Assembly (NCBI GenBank): GCA_002391185.1
Contig: DGRY01000091.1
Coordinates: forward strand, 1 to 8,724
Direction of reading: 5' to 3'
Length of the DNA stretch: 8,724 nt
DNA from: Prevotella sp. UBA4376
GTDB taxonomy: Bacteria > Bacteroidota > Bacteroidia > Bacteroidales > Bacteroidaceae
Every line of letters begins with the position of its first letter. Position 1 is the first letter of the stretch. Below, piece by piece: positions 1 to 8,000 of this stretch. The notes beneath the pieces were generated by a model, which saw only the letters and a program-made list of their open reading frames with translations, made no database searches and was not told the DNA's origin. The position numbers and the translations under genes were made by a program.

Positions 1-12
1 AGCCGACTAATC

Positions 13-47
13 TTCAATGTTCAATGTTCAATCTTCAATAGCGAAGC
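13..47. repeat. Heptamer array (TTCAATN x4) ending in GCGAAGC
   Basis: Four consecutive 7-base units are seen: TTCAATG (13-19), TTCAATG (20-26), TTCAATC (27-33) and TTCAATA (34-40). GCGAAGC follows at once (41-47). A second array at 8621-8648 has different units (TTTATCA) but the same period of seven, and it also runs into AGCGAAGC in the same orientation. The array lies just beyond the stop codon of the last operon gene. No coding role is seen. It looks like an intergenic repeat of the Bacteroidetes type; that family placement is recollection, not a search result. Confidence 0.75.
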
Positions 48-64
48 GCCTTGGGAGAGGCTTT
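44..64 (-). terminator. Weak candidate hairpin after the operon
   Basis: Read on the minus strand, AAAGCCT and AGGCGCTT can pair around a CTCCCA loop, with one bulged base and one wobble pair, starting 5 bases after the stop codon of the last gene. No T-tract follows; the next bases are CGCTATTG. It is placed where a terminator is expected, but the stem is imperfect and an intrinsic terminator is not established. Confidence 0.25.
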
Positions 65-69
65 GTTAT

Positions 70-1434
70 TTATAGAAGTGCAGCATCGAGTTTTTCTTTG
101 AATTTTTCGTCTGATGGTCTGAATGCTTCCGCATTGTGTATTGTTCCATCTGGATTGATGATAAGGAAGCGAGGAATAGACATCACACCGAAAGTTTCAG
201 ATATAATCTTGTTTTCTTCAGCATTGGCTATGAATTGTGGCCATTGTGGCTTGTCTTTTGCTATTTTGTTTTGCCATGCCTTTATGTTTTCGTCAAGACT
301 TATGCTTATGAACTGAACATTGTTGTTTTCTTTATATTCCTCTACGTGCTTAGCGAGTTTCGGAATCTCCATAACACATGGTCCGCACCATGTTGCCCAT
401 AGGTCAATATATACAAGTTTGCCTTTGAATTCACTTAGGTGATGCTTGTTACCTTCTGTATCAGAGAATGTGATATCGGGGCATGGCATTCCCGCCTTAG
501 TTTTTTTTCTTGCGTCAACAATATATTGAAAGCGTGCAACGATTGCAGGATCAGCCTTTTCCTTGGCTACTTGCCAGAAAGCATCAATGTTGAATGGGGT
601 GGATGTTGCCAACATGTTATTGATGGTACTTTCCATGAGCAAGTCGCGAATCTGTTTGTTGGTTACGTATTTGTCAACAGTGTTTATAAATCCTATGCCA
701 TAGTTTTCGGCAGGCATTTCCTTTGTTATTCGTTCTGGAAAATGCGCACGTATGAATGTAGATACAAGATCATTGCTAAGGTTCAGAGTGTCGTTAGGGT
801 CAATCTCTGCAACAAGTTTCATGTATCTTTGATCTTCTCTTGGGTCACGATTAGTTAGATAGTCCTCGTTTTCAAGGAGCGAAAGGCGATGTGCGAGATA
901 TGTTTTTTCTATGTCTCTCAAGTTTGCCTCTATGTCGTCCTTGTCTTTTAGCTTTTTAGCCATATTAACCAGGCGAACATAGCGCTCATCGAGTTTCTTT
1001 GCTGCCTCGGCACGTTTCTTAGAAATAACGTCAAAATTACTTTCTTCGTTGAAATCTATCTCTGGCGAGAATTTTGTGAACTCGGTAAATAGTTCGGCTA
1101 TATCAACATTGGCTCCTGATAGTTTTCCTGCTACCTTGCCAGCTTTATTGTATGAAAGCTTTAGCTTTTGAGTTTTTCCAGGTTCACACACCATAACAAA
1201 CATATTTCCATCCTGCAGCATTAGAGTTGTGCTTGCCTTTTCCTTAATGCTGTTGCAATTGTAGTTGGCTATGCCTTTGTTATTGAATGACAATGTGATG
1301 TATTCCCCCTCTGGCGTAGCAAACAAGTGGTTGCTTGTTATTGCAGTATCGGTAGTCTCTATTATAATTTGTTGTGCATTCGCAGGCATCATTATGATTA
1401 TGCCTACAAATGCCAATATACTTTTCCATTTCAT
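70..1434 (-). CDS. TlpA-like periplasmic thioredoxin, 454 aa (CGPC)
   Basis: Periplasmic thiol-disulfide oxidoreductase of the Bacteroidetes TlpA/AhpC-TSA type. Residues 1-20 form a Sec signal peptide with a likely cut at NA|QQ (A20), and there is no lipobox. Residues 21-115 are a beta-rich domain, perhaps a divergent DUF4369-like fold. Residues 115-310 are charged and mostly helical. The thioredoxin domain spans about 315-454, with WCGPC (cysteines 350 and 353) and the cis-proline at P421 in IPRFLII. CGPC is the classical reducing-type motif. Extra cysteines at 60, 83 and 318 could form a structural disulfide or take part in relay. This is the last gene of the operon, 13 bases after the previous stop, with AGGGA at 1445-1441 six bases before the ATG. 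The domain call is firm; the redox partner is unknown. It may reduce imported disulfide-containing substrate or maintain the cysteines of its operon partners. Confidence 0.9.
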   Translation of the reverse strand: MKWKSILAFVGIIIMMPANAQQIIIETTDTAITSNHLFATPEGEYITLSFNNKGIANYNCNSIKEKASTTLMLQDGNMFVMVCEPGKTQKLKLSYNKAGKVAGKLSGANVDIAELFTEFTKFSPEIDFNEESNFDVISKKRAEAAKKLDERYVRLVNMAKKLKDKDDIEANLRDIEKTYLAHRLSLLENEDYLTNRDPREDQRYMKLVAEIDPNDTLNLSNDLVSTFIRAHFPERITKEMPAENYGIGFINTVDKYVTNKQIRDLLMESTINNMLATSTPFNIDAFWQVAKEKADPAIVARFQYIVDARKKTKAGMPCPDITFSDTEGNKHHLSEFKGKLVYIDLWATWCGPCVMEIPKLAKHVEEYKENNNVQFISISLDENIKAWQNKIAKDKPQWPQFIANAEENKIISETFGVMSIPRFLIINPDGTIHNAEAFRPSDEKFKEKLDAALL

Positions 1435-1440
1435 ATAAAA

Positions 1441-1445
1441 TCCCT
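1441..1445 (-). promoter_or_regulatory. Shine-Dalgarno-like AGGGA for the last thioredoxin gene
   Basis: Minus-strand AGGGA lies six bases upstream of the ATG at 1434, in the 13-base gap. It supports this start. Ribosome binding in Bacteroidetes depends little on such sites, so its weight is modest. Confidence 0.45.
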
Positions 1446-1447
1446 GT

Positions 1448-2470
1448 TTATAGATGTTGTTTCAAGATTTCCTCTATCTCTTCTACACTCTGTGGCGATT
1501 TCATAACCTTTCCATCGGGTGCTATCATAACAAAATAGGGAACTCCGTTTCCAATTTGGTATTTTGTAAACAGATCGTTGTAGCCTTGAGCTGTAGTGCG
1601 ATACTGTTGCCATTTCTGTGGATGTTTGTTCATAGCATTGCGCCATGCATTTTCTTTCACGTCAATAGAGAGGTCAATGATTGTAAATCCATCTTTGTAT
1701 TTCTCTCCAAGTTTTTCCAATTTGGGGAAAGCAGCAAGACATTGACCACACCAGCTTGCCCAGAAATCAATCAGAACAAATCGTCCGTCCTGTGGCACAA
1801 CATCTTTGAGGTGAGTAATCTTGTTGTCCTTGTCGTATATTTCAAGGTCGATAAGTTCTGCGCCTACAGTTGTTTTTCTTGCATATTCCACACGCCATTT
1901 ATATTCTTCAAATCGTGAAGGATCATCTGGTACAGCAGTTATTGCCTTTGCCAGGCGTTCCACTTCTGCTTTTTGTAACCCATAGCCACGTTTCAACATG
2001 TTGTTTACGAGCATGGCAGAAACAACAGATGTAGGGTGTGTATTGATGAATTTCCATGCTAATGAGTCGTTGCCTCGCCATTCACCCATGTTCAATAGTT
2101 CATCATAGTCACGTTGAATTTGTGTGCCATGTATTTTCAAATCCTTGTCAACAGTTATCTCGTCGTTAGAGATAAACATATCTATGTAGTTCCAGTGAAT
2201 AGAATCATCTGGCCAATGGTTCTTTTCAATTAAATCAAGGTTGTTTGTTGTAAGTGTTCCTATTACCGGATGCTTTACGCTTCCTTTTAGTATGAATCTG
2301 CCGTTTTTCACTACAGCCGAAGCACATTCGGTGATAGAGTCTTCATTCTCGCCAACACCAACTACAGTTCCGTCAGGAAGCGATGGTACGTATCCCTTGA
2401 TAACAAATCCTTTTTGTGCGTAGCTGCTCATAGTTATTATAGCGAGCAGCACCAAAATTATTTTCTTCAT
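1448..2470 (-). CDS. DUF4369-TlpA-like periplasmic thioredoxin, 340 aa (CGQC)
   Basis: Second periplasmic thiol-disulfide oxidoreductase of the operon. Residues 1-18 form a signal peptide (likely cut at SYA|QK, no lipobox). Residues 21-120 match the DUF4369 pattern: GFVIKGYVPSLPDGT, then VKNGRFILKGSV, then a beta strand ending in a polar turn. A helical linker covers 120-200. The thioredoxin domain covers about 205-340 with WCGQC (cysteines 241 and 244) and cis-proline P311 in GVPYFVMI. DUF4369-thioredoxin fusions are common in Bacteroidetes. The Pro-to-Gln change within CxxC is expected to alter redox potential relative to the CGPC neighbour. It starts only 4 bases after the preceding stop, which suggests translational coupling. 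C49 is the only other cysteine. Family is well supported; substrate is unknown. Confidence 0.9.
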   Translation of the reverse strand: MKKIILVLLAIITMSSYAQKGFVIKGYVPSLPDGTVVGVGENEDSITECASAVVKNGRFILKGSVKHPVIGTLTTNNLDLIEKNHWPDDSIHWNYIDMFISNDEITVDKDLKIHGTQIQRDYDELLNMGEWRGNDSLAWKFINTHPTSVVSAMLVNNMLKRGYGLQKAEVERLAKAITAVPDDPSRFEEYKWRVEYARKTTVGAELIDLEIYDKDNKITHLKDVVPQDGRFVLIDFWASWCGQCLAAFPKLEKLGEKYKDGFTIIDLSIDVKENAWRNAMNKHPQKWQQYRTTAQGYNDLFTKYQIGNGVPYFVMIAPDGKVMKSPQSVEEIEEILKQHL

Positions 2471-2474
2471 ACAG

Positions 2475-3365
2475 TTATTCTATATAACCTAATTCGTTGA
2501 TAAGTTTCTTCATCAGTTTATATTTGCTGATGATATCTGGATAATCAGTATATTTCTGTTCAACCTCTTCTAAAGAGCTATTCATTGCCAAGTTAATAAA
2601 TGCTTTAACATCCTCGTCGAGTGAAGGGTAAACAGACCACATTTCTCCCCATGCGCCTTGATGTGGAGCAATAAAGCCTTTTGCATTTTGCAGAGGCATT
2701 CCATCTTTTTCGCTTTCAGGATATTCGTCCATCCAGATTCCATAGTAGTTCTTTCCGTAACTTGTGAACTGGTTGAAAGTATCGTTTGTTTGATGCGATA
2801 TTATATTAGTCATAATATCAATTATCAATACTTTTGAGTAATCTTTTTTCTCGCTATCATCCATTTCTGTTATAGCGCTCATTGAAATGGCTGTTGCACG
2901 TACTCCAACAACAAACGAAGGGTTCTCTGTTCCGTCATAGGGAGTAATCAGTTTACCATCTTCGAGTGTAAAGTGGTTTATGCCATTTACGAGCAGGAAA
3001 GAGAAAGGACGAAGCTTCTTTCCTAAGTGTGGCAATATATACTGCTCAACGAAAGAAGTTGCTTTTTTCTTTTCCTCTATCGTCTTAAGATATTCATATA
3101 TATATAAATTGTTATTCTGCGAAGCAGTCATAACATAACCAATGTCGAGCAACTCACCACCTTTTAGTGTGTCGTTGAAAAGCAGATAGCAGCCATTTCT
3201 TGAATAAAAATCCCTTTTTAGAATGCTTTCCTCATCGTTGGCATTGTCATCAACAGAAAATGGATTCGTATCGGCATGACTTGGCTGTAGTGAGTCTTCG
3301 CCCTCGCAGGCAGCAAAGCATATTGCAGCAGTCAAAATGCATATTGTAGTTAGAATCTTATTCAT
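2475..3365 (-). CDS. Lipoprotein resembling zinc metallopeptidase (Mx1-like) lacking HExxH
   Basis: A 296-aa lipoprotein with a type II signal peptide and lipobox FAAC (C20), followed by an acidic, low-complexity linker to about residue 48. The gene lies directly after SusC/SusD. This is the slot often held by the 'substrate import-associated zinc metallohydrolase lipoprotein' group (TIGR04549/Peptidase_Mx1-like, from memory). The C-terminal half follows that pattern: a hydrophobic helix ending in HQ (191-192), then GFIAPH (230-235), DEDVKAFINLA (250-260), and a helical tail with KYKLMKKLINELGY. At the place where HExxHxxHQ would stand the protein reads IMTNIISHQ (184-192), so only the last His remains. 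None of its five His residues is followed by Glu, so no HExxH exists anywhere. It is probably non-catalytic and may bind substrate at the surface. The family match is by eye, and a family-unknown lipoprotein is the alternative. Confidence 0.85.
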   Translation of the reverse strand: MNKILTTICILTAAICFAACEGEDSLQPSHADTNPFSVDDNANDEESILKRDFYSRNGCYLLFNDTLKGGELLDIGYVMTASQNNNLYIYEYLKTIEEKKKATSFVEQYILPHLGKKLRPFSFLLVNGINHFTLEDGKLITPYDGTENPSFVVGVRATAISMSAITEMDDSEKKDYSKVLIIDIMTNIISHQTNDTFNQFTSYGKNYYGIWMDEYPESEKDGMPLQNAKGFIAPHQGAWGEMWSVYPSLDEDVKAFINLAMNSSLEEVEQKYTDYPDIISKYKLMKKLINELGYIE

Positions 3366-3372
3366 AGATTTA

Positions 3373-3378
3373 TCCTTT
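3373..3378 (-). promoter_or_regulatory. Shine-Dalgarno AAAGGA for the third operon gene
   Basis: Minus-strand AAAGGA overlaps the TAA stop of the SusD gene and lies seven bases before the ATG at 3365. It is the best ribosome-binding match in the operon, confirms this start and suggests coupled translation with susD. Confidence 0.55.
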
Positions 3379-5018
3379 TATAGATTTATAGAAGTGTATG
3401 TTCGCTCTCCACGTGTGTTCTGTTTCATTCCAATATTGTAGTCAATAACGCTTTGAGGCAAAGGCAATACCCATCCCCAGTCGTCAGCTGAAAGTTTGAA
3501 TGTACACAATGATGTAGCCACTGTAGATTCGCGATTTTCATAATAATAATAGTGATGTGTTATTTCTGTTTTCTGCTGATATTTTGTGTTTACAGCATAT
3601 CGTCTGAGGTCAAACCATCTGTGTCCTTCGAGCAGCAGTTCGCGTTCGCGCTCATCACGAATATCTTCAATGAGTTTGTTGCCTGTAGAAGTAATTTGGT
3701 AGTCGGCTCCTTCGGCAAATCGATATTTTCTCAAGCTGTTTATAGCATTGCGAGCCTCAGTTTCCTTGCCCATGTAAGCTAAAGCCTCTGCAAGGTTCAA
3801 ATAAGCCTCGCTGCTACGTAAAAAGTTTTTATCGCTCACATCGTTGTATTGCTTTTGCAATCCAAAATAATATCCTTTGAAGTAATATGTTATGTCATCT
3901 TCCTGAACTTCTTCTTCTCCTTCATTTTCAGGTTTTATGGCCTTGGTATTTGCTGGATATTTCTTGTAGCCGTGGAAGCTGCCATTTGTCCAGATATACT
4001 GAGTTTTGCGCAAATCATCGTTGCTATACATATTGTAAATGCTCTGTGTGATGGTGAATGACTTCAAATGGTTGATGGTATATTCCATAACACTATTGCT
4101 ACCCATAGAAAAAATAAGCTCTGGCGATGTTTGCGAAATGATACCAGATGTGTGGCTCATTGTTCTGAGATTAGCCAATGAAGGATGCTCGTCGATGGTT
4201 TTCTGAGCGTATTCAGCAGCTTTTTCCCAGTTTTGCATATAGAGATAAACTCTGCTCAACAGCAGGTGTGCAGCTGTTATGCTGGCACGGTATTTAGATG
4301 TTTGTGTGCCATATTCTGCAAGTTCCTTTTCAGAAAGGAGCAGGTCGCTGAGAATCTGGTTGTAACATTCCAGAACTGTGTTGCGGTTGAAGAATTTATC
4401 TTCAACCTCTTGTGATGTTTTTATTGGCACCGCCAAATCGGTAGCTGCCGTTGCCGGGTCGTATGCTTTTCCATAGAAATTGGTAAGCATGAAGTAGTAG
4501 TATGCTCTAAGGAAATGAGCTTCTCCGCATACCTTGAGCTTACCCTTACGTTGGTCCTCGGTATTGCCTTCAAGCTCGTTTGCGTTTTCAATAACGTTGT
4601 TGGTTACGTTGATAAGCTTGTAGTATTCTACCCAGCTATCGTTTTCCTTGTTAAAGCCTGCGTATGTGTCAAGTTGTCCGCTACGCGCCTGCCAGGTGTA
4701 GTAGCCAAACACACGTTCCTTTCCATCGTACTCAGATGATTCTTCTTCATAGCAAGGCCCCTTGTATTCATCAAGTTCGTCGGCAAGGAAATGAATAAAG
4801 TATTGGTTGTCGCTTGTAGATCCCAGCATATCAGCAGCAAAGGTGTTCTGATAGGCTGAGCCAATAAGCAATTCATCAAGGTCGCGCCATGAGCGTACAT
4901 AGTCGGTGTCTTGAGAATATTCCTTCAAGAAGTCGCCACATGAAGTAAAAAGTAGAAGGGCAACTGGGATGATACCAGTGGCCTTTATCTTCTTTTTTAT
5001 ATTTTTATTTATCTTCAT
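3378..5018 (-). CDS. SusD/RagB-family nutrient-binding outer-membrane lipoprotein
   Basis: Surface-exposed substrate-binding lid that pairs with the SusC channel encoded just upstream. The lipobox is LFTSC (C27) followed by GDFLKEYSQD, the usual SusD start. Helical, TPR-like segments are seen around 166-183 (EAHFLRAYYYFMLTNFYG) and 401-433 (SSEAYLNLAEALAYMGKETEA and on). The C-terminal hallmark is at 453-474, IRDERERELLLEGHRWFDLRRY in two parts. The length of 546 aa is normal for the family. Odd points are a strongly acidic loop at 362-375 (rich in E and D), a His-Tyr run HHYYYYEN at 488-495, and four non-lipid cysteines (89, 164, 218, 505). The gene starts 27 bases after the susC stop with no clear Shine-Dalgarno, only an A-rich stretch. 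Family is certain; the ligand cannot be read from sequence. Confidence 0.95.
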   Translation of the reverse strand: MKINKNIKKKIKATGIIPVALLLFTSCGDFLKEYSQDTDYVRSWRDLDELLIGSAYQNTFAADMLGSTSDNQYFIHFLADELDEYKGPCYEEESSEYDGKERVFGYYTWQARSGQLDTYAGFNKENDSWVEYYKLINVTNNVIENANELEGNTEDQRKGKLKVCGEAHFLRAYYYFMLTNFYGKAYDPATAATDLAVPIKTSQEVEDKFFNRNTVLECYNQILSDLLLSEKELAEYGTQTSKYRASITAAHLLLSRVYLYMQNWEKAAEYAQKTIDEHPSLANLRTMSHTSGIISQTSPELIFSMGSNSVMEYTINHLKSFTITQSIYNMYSNDDLRKTQYIWTNGSFHGYKKYPANTKAIKPENEGEEEVQEDDITYYFKGYYFGLQKQYNDVSDKNFLRSSEAYLNLAEALAYMGKETEARNAINSLRKYRFAEGADYQITSTGNKLIEDIRDERERELLLEGHRWFDLRRYAVNTKYQQKTEITHHYYYYENRESTVATSLCTFKLSADDWGWVLPLPQSVIDYNIGMKQNTRGERTYTSINL

Positions 5019-5045
5019 AATAATCTTTTTTGTGTATTCTACATA

Positions 5046-8000
5046 TTAGAACTGAATGTTCACGCCTATGGTGTAGTATGGGTTATCACCTAACTGCACC
5101 TCAGCAAATCCACTCTGGGTTGGTGTCTGTCCCTTTAGTTTGCTGTTACACCAAGTGTAAAGGTTGTTTCCTGTTATTGTTATAGCCAGGCGTTGCAAAC
5201 CATAGTTTATGAGTGTCTTTACTGGAACTTCGTAAGTAAGACTCAGGCTTGTAAGTCGCAGATAGTCAGCACTTACCACGCGTGCGTTGCTGTAATCATA
5301 CATGGTCCATGCGTCCTTACCAAATGTTACACCCTGATAGAAACTATCCTCAGACCAATGTGATGTGTAGTTGTAGAATCCATCTTGATCCTTGCTCATG
5401 ATAGAAGGAATGTCGGTGAACTGTTCATCACCCGGTTTCATCCAGCGATTGAGCAATGCTCTGTTAAGGTTGTTCTCAGGATAGATGTATCCGGGGCCGA
5501 GGTTGGTTCCTATTCCTTGGTTAAACAAGTGGAACAGGCGCACCTTGTTGCCAAGCGAGTAGTCCATGAACACACCTAATCGCCAGTTCTTATATGTGAG
5601 TGTTGAACTAAGGCTACCTGTGATGTCGGCATCTCTTTTACCGCTTAATTCCAGCACACGCATGGCTGTTTCGTATTTGCTCAAGCCCACAAGCTCGTCT
5701 TGACGATCTTTCCAGTCGTCGAAGAGTGGGGCACCATCCTCGTGATTCAGCCCAATAAAGCGGTATGAATAAAACGAGCCTATTGGTTCTCCGTTTACAA
5801 TAGCTGTGCCATTAAGATAGTCGTCAATCTCATAAGCATCCTCTCCTGGAGCAGTATTCATTTTGTTCATCACCTTAGCCATTGTTGCCGAAAGCATCCA
5901 GTTCCAGTCGTCGTTCTGTATTGGTGTTGCTGTGATAGCAAAGTTATAACCCTTGTTGATAATCTGTCCGGAGTTTACAATATATGATGTGTAGCCATTC
6001 ACGTCCGAGATGGTTTTGTTCATGAATGCGTCGTTGGTTTTCTTGTAGTAATATTCTGTTGTGAACAGTAAACGTCCTTTGAAGAGTGAAGCTTCGATGC
6101 CGGTGCTAAATGATTGTGTCTTTTCCCATTTCAAATCAGGGTTGGCAAACTTATCCACCGTTGACGACATCTCTCCATAGTGTGTGTCGTATGCGCCCTT
6201 TGTGATGGTAAGCTTTGGTGTTTGTCCTTCAAGCATGTTTCCCTGTCCTCCATAAGAAACCTTGTAGGTTAAAGCATCAAGCCATTTAGCCTTTATATTT
6301 GCTATTTCCTTGATGTTTGCGTTTCCAGATACCGACCATACAGGTAGAATCTTTTCATTACTTCTGTCACCAAAGCGGTTTGAACCATCATAGCGTGTGT
6401 TGGCATTTACTGTGAAATATTGTTTGTAGCTATATGATGCAGTACCGTAAACCGAGGCAAGGTTGGTGAGGTTGTCTGTGATAGTAGGCATGTTGGTAGC
6501 CAACCAATTAAGATAGGATGCATATTTCTCAGGAATGGCTGTGGTGAATTTGCGTCCTCTGTCAGCATAATATCCTCTTTGTGTGAATTGGTTACCTTTA
6601 TATCTGCTTGAGCTTGCCTCCATACCCACAGCAATGTTGATGTTGTGCTCTTTGTTGGTGCCAAAGTCTTTGTTTATGTTTGCCTGCAAACGGGCAGTCC
6701 AGTCGTGTAATTCTGTGTTATCCTCTGAAAGCTCACCACCGAAAGGCATTTCTGAGTTAGCAGGTGCTGGTACACCATATTGGCTCGTTCGCAATGCTGC
6801 AGCGTGGAAAGAGCGTTCGCCATACCAGCCCTCAATATTAGTGTTTGTTCCGCTATATGCAAGTATGGCGTTGAAATTCAACCACTCTTTTGGTGCATAT
6901 CGCAGGTTCATAGTAGCCTTAAAGCCATTTGTTCTTTGGCTTACATAGCTGTTATCGAGTTCGTTGAGGAAGCTATAATCGTATGCTCCCGAGCTTAATG
7001 TATTCTTTTTATATGTATAGTAGTTGCCATCGCTATCGTATGCAGGTATTGTGCGCGACGTGTTATAGGCGTAATCAATAGGCGATAATTCTGTCTGGTT
7101 GTAACGCTTCTTGTTAGTGTACATAGACAGGTTCAAACTTGCCTGGAACTTGTCGTTGAGTGTGAAATCAAGATTGGTAGCAGCTGTGTAACGCTTTCCT
7201 GTGTTATTGTTTATCACATCATCGTCGCCGGTGTAGCCTAATGAAGCATAATAGCGGAATTTGTCAGCACCACCCGAGATGTTCACGTTGTGATCCTGTG
7301 AGAAACTGTCGTGAGTGAGCAGCTTGAACCAATCGGTGTTCTGTGTCTCGGCAGCAGCAACAGCCTGTTCAAACTCTGTGCGGCTGTACACACCGCTATA
7401 GTATTTCTGTAAGGCATCTTCATAGCCCACATACGACATGTCGCTTGGGAAGCTATAGTGCATATTAGCAAGCTCTCTTGAAACCTGGGTGCGCTCCAAA
7501 GAGTTCATAAGGTCAATCTTAGAGTCGGTGTATCTTGGACGCTGACGCATGGTTCCTGTAAACGAATATGAAATAACAGGCTTTCCTGCACGTCCCTTTT
7601 TGGTAGTTACCACGATAACACCATTGGCAGCACGTGTTCCGTAGAGAGCTGTTGCTGCAGCATCCTTCAACACATCAATACGTTCGATGTCCTGAGGGTT
7701 GATACCCGAAATGGCATTACCAATGCGGTTGATATAGTCAGGGTCGTTTATAACATCCGACTTCAGATTTACTGGGTCGTTGATAATAATACCATCAACA
7801 ACCCATAGTGGTTCACGATTACCAATGAGAGTGGAAGTTCCACGAATACGAATCTTTGGTGTTGAATTGATTTCACCACTATTGTTGCTTAGAACCAAGT
7901 CGGGAATTCGTCCTTGCAACATTTTGTCAACCGACGACACACCAGCTCTTGCGATATCATCCATCTTTACGCTTGTTACAGATGAAGTGAGGTTTCGGCG

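Noticed and set aside
439..858. Plus-strand open frame of 139 aa
   Set aside because: It lies wholly within the minus-strand thioredoxin gene, has cysteine-rich composition typical of antisense frames, and shows no recognisable motif.
1431..1646. Minus-strand 71-aa frame at the junction of the two thioredoxin genes
   Set aside because: It is an alternative frame of the end of the CGQC thioredoxin gene, which is complete and carries the expected domain.
2475..3365. Active zinc metallopeptidase call for the third gene
   Set aside because: No His in the protein is followed by Glu, so the HExxH motif needed for that call is absent.
6583..6948. Plus-strand open frame of 121 aa inside the susC gene
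   Set aside because: It is antisense to a well-supported SusC barrel and has no signal, domain or upstream promoter.
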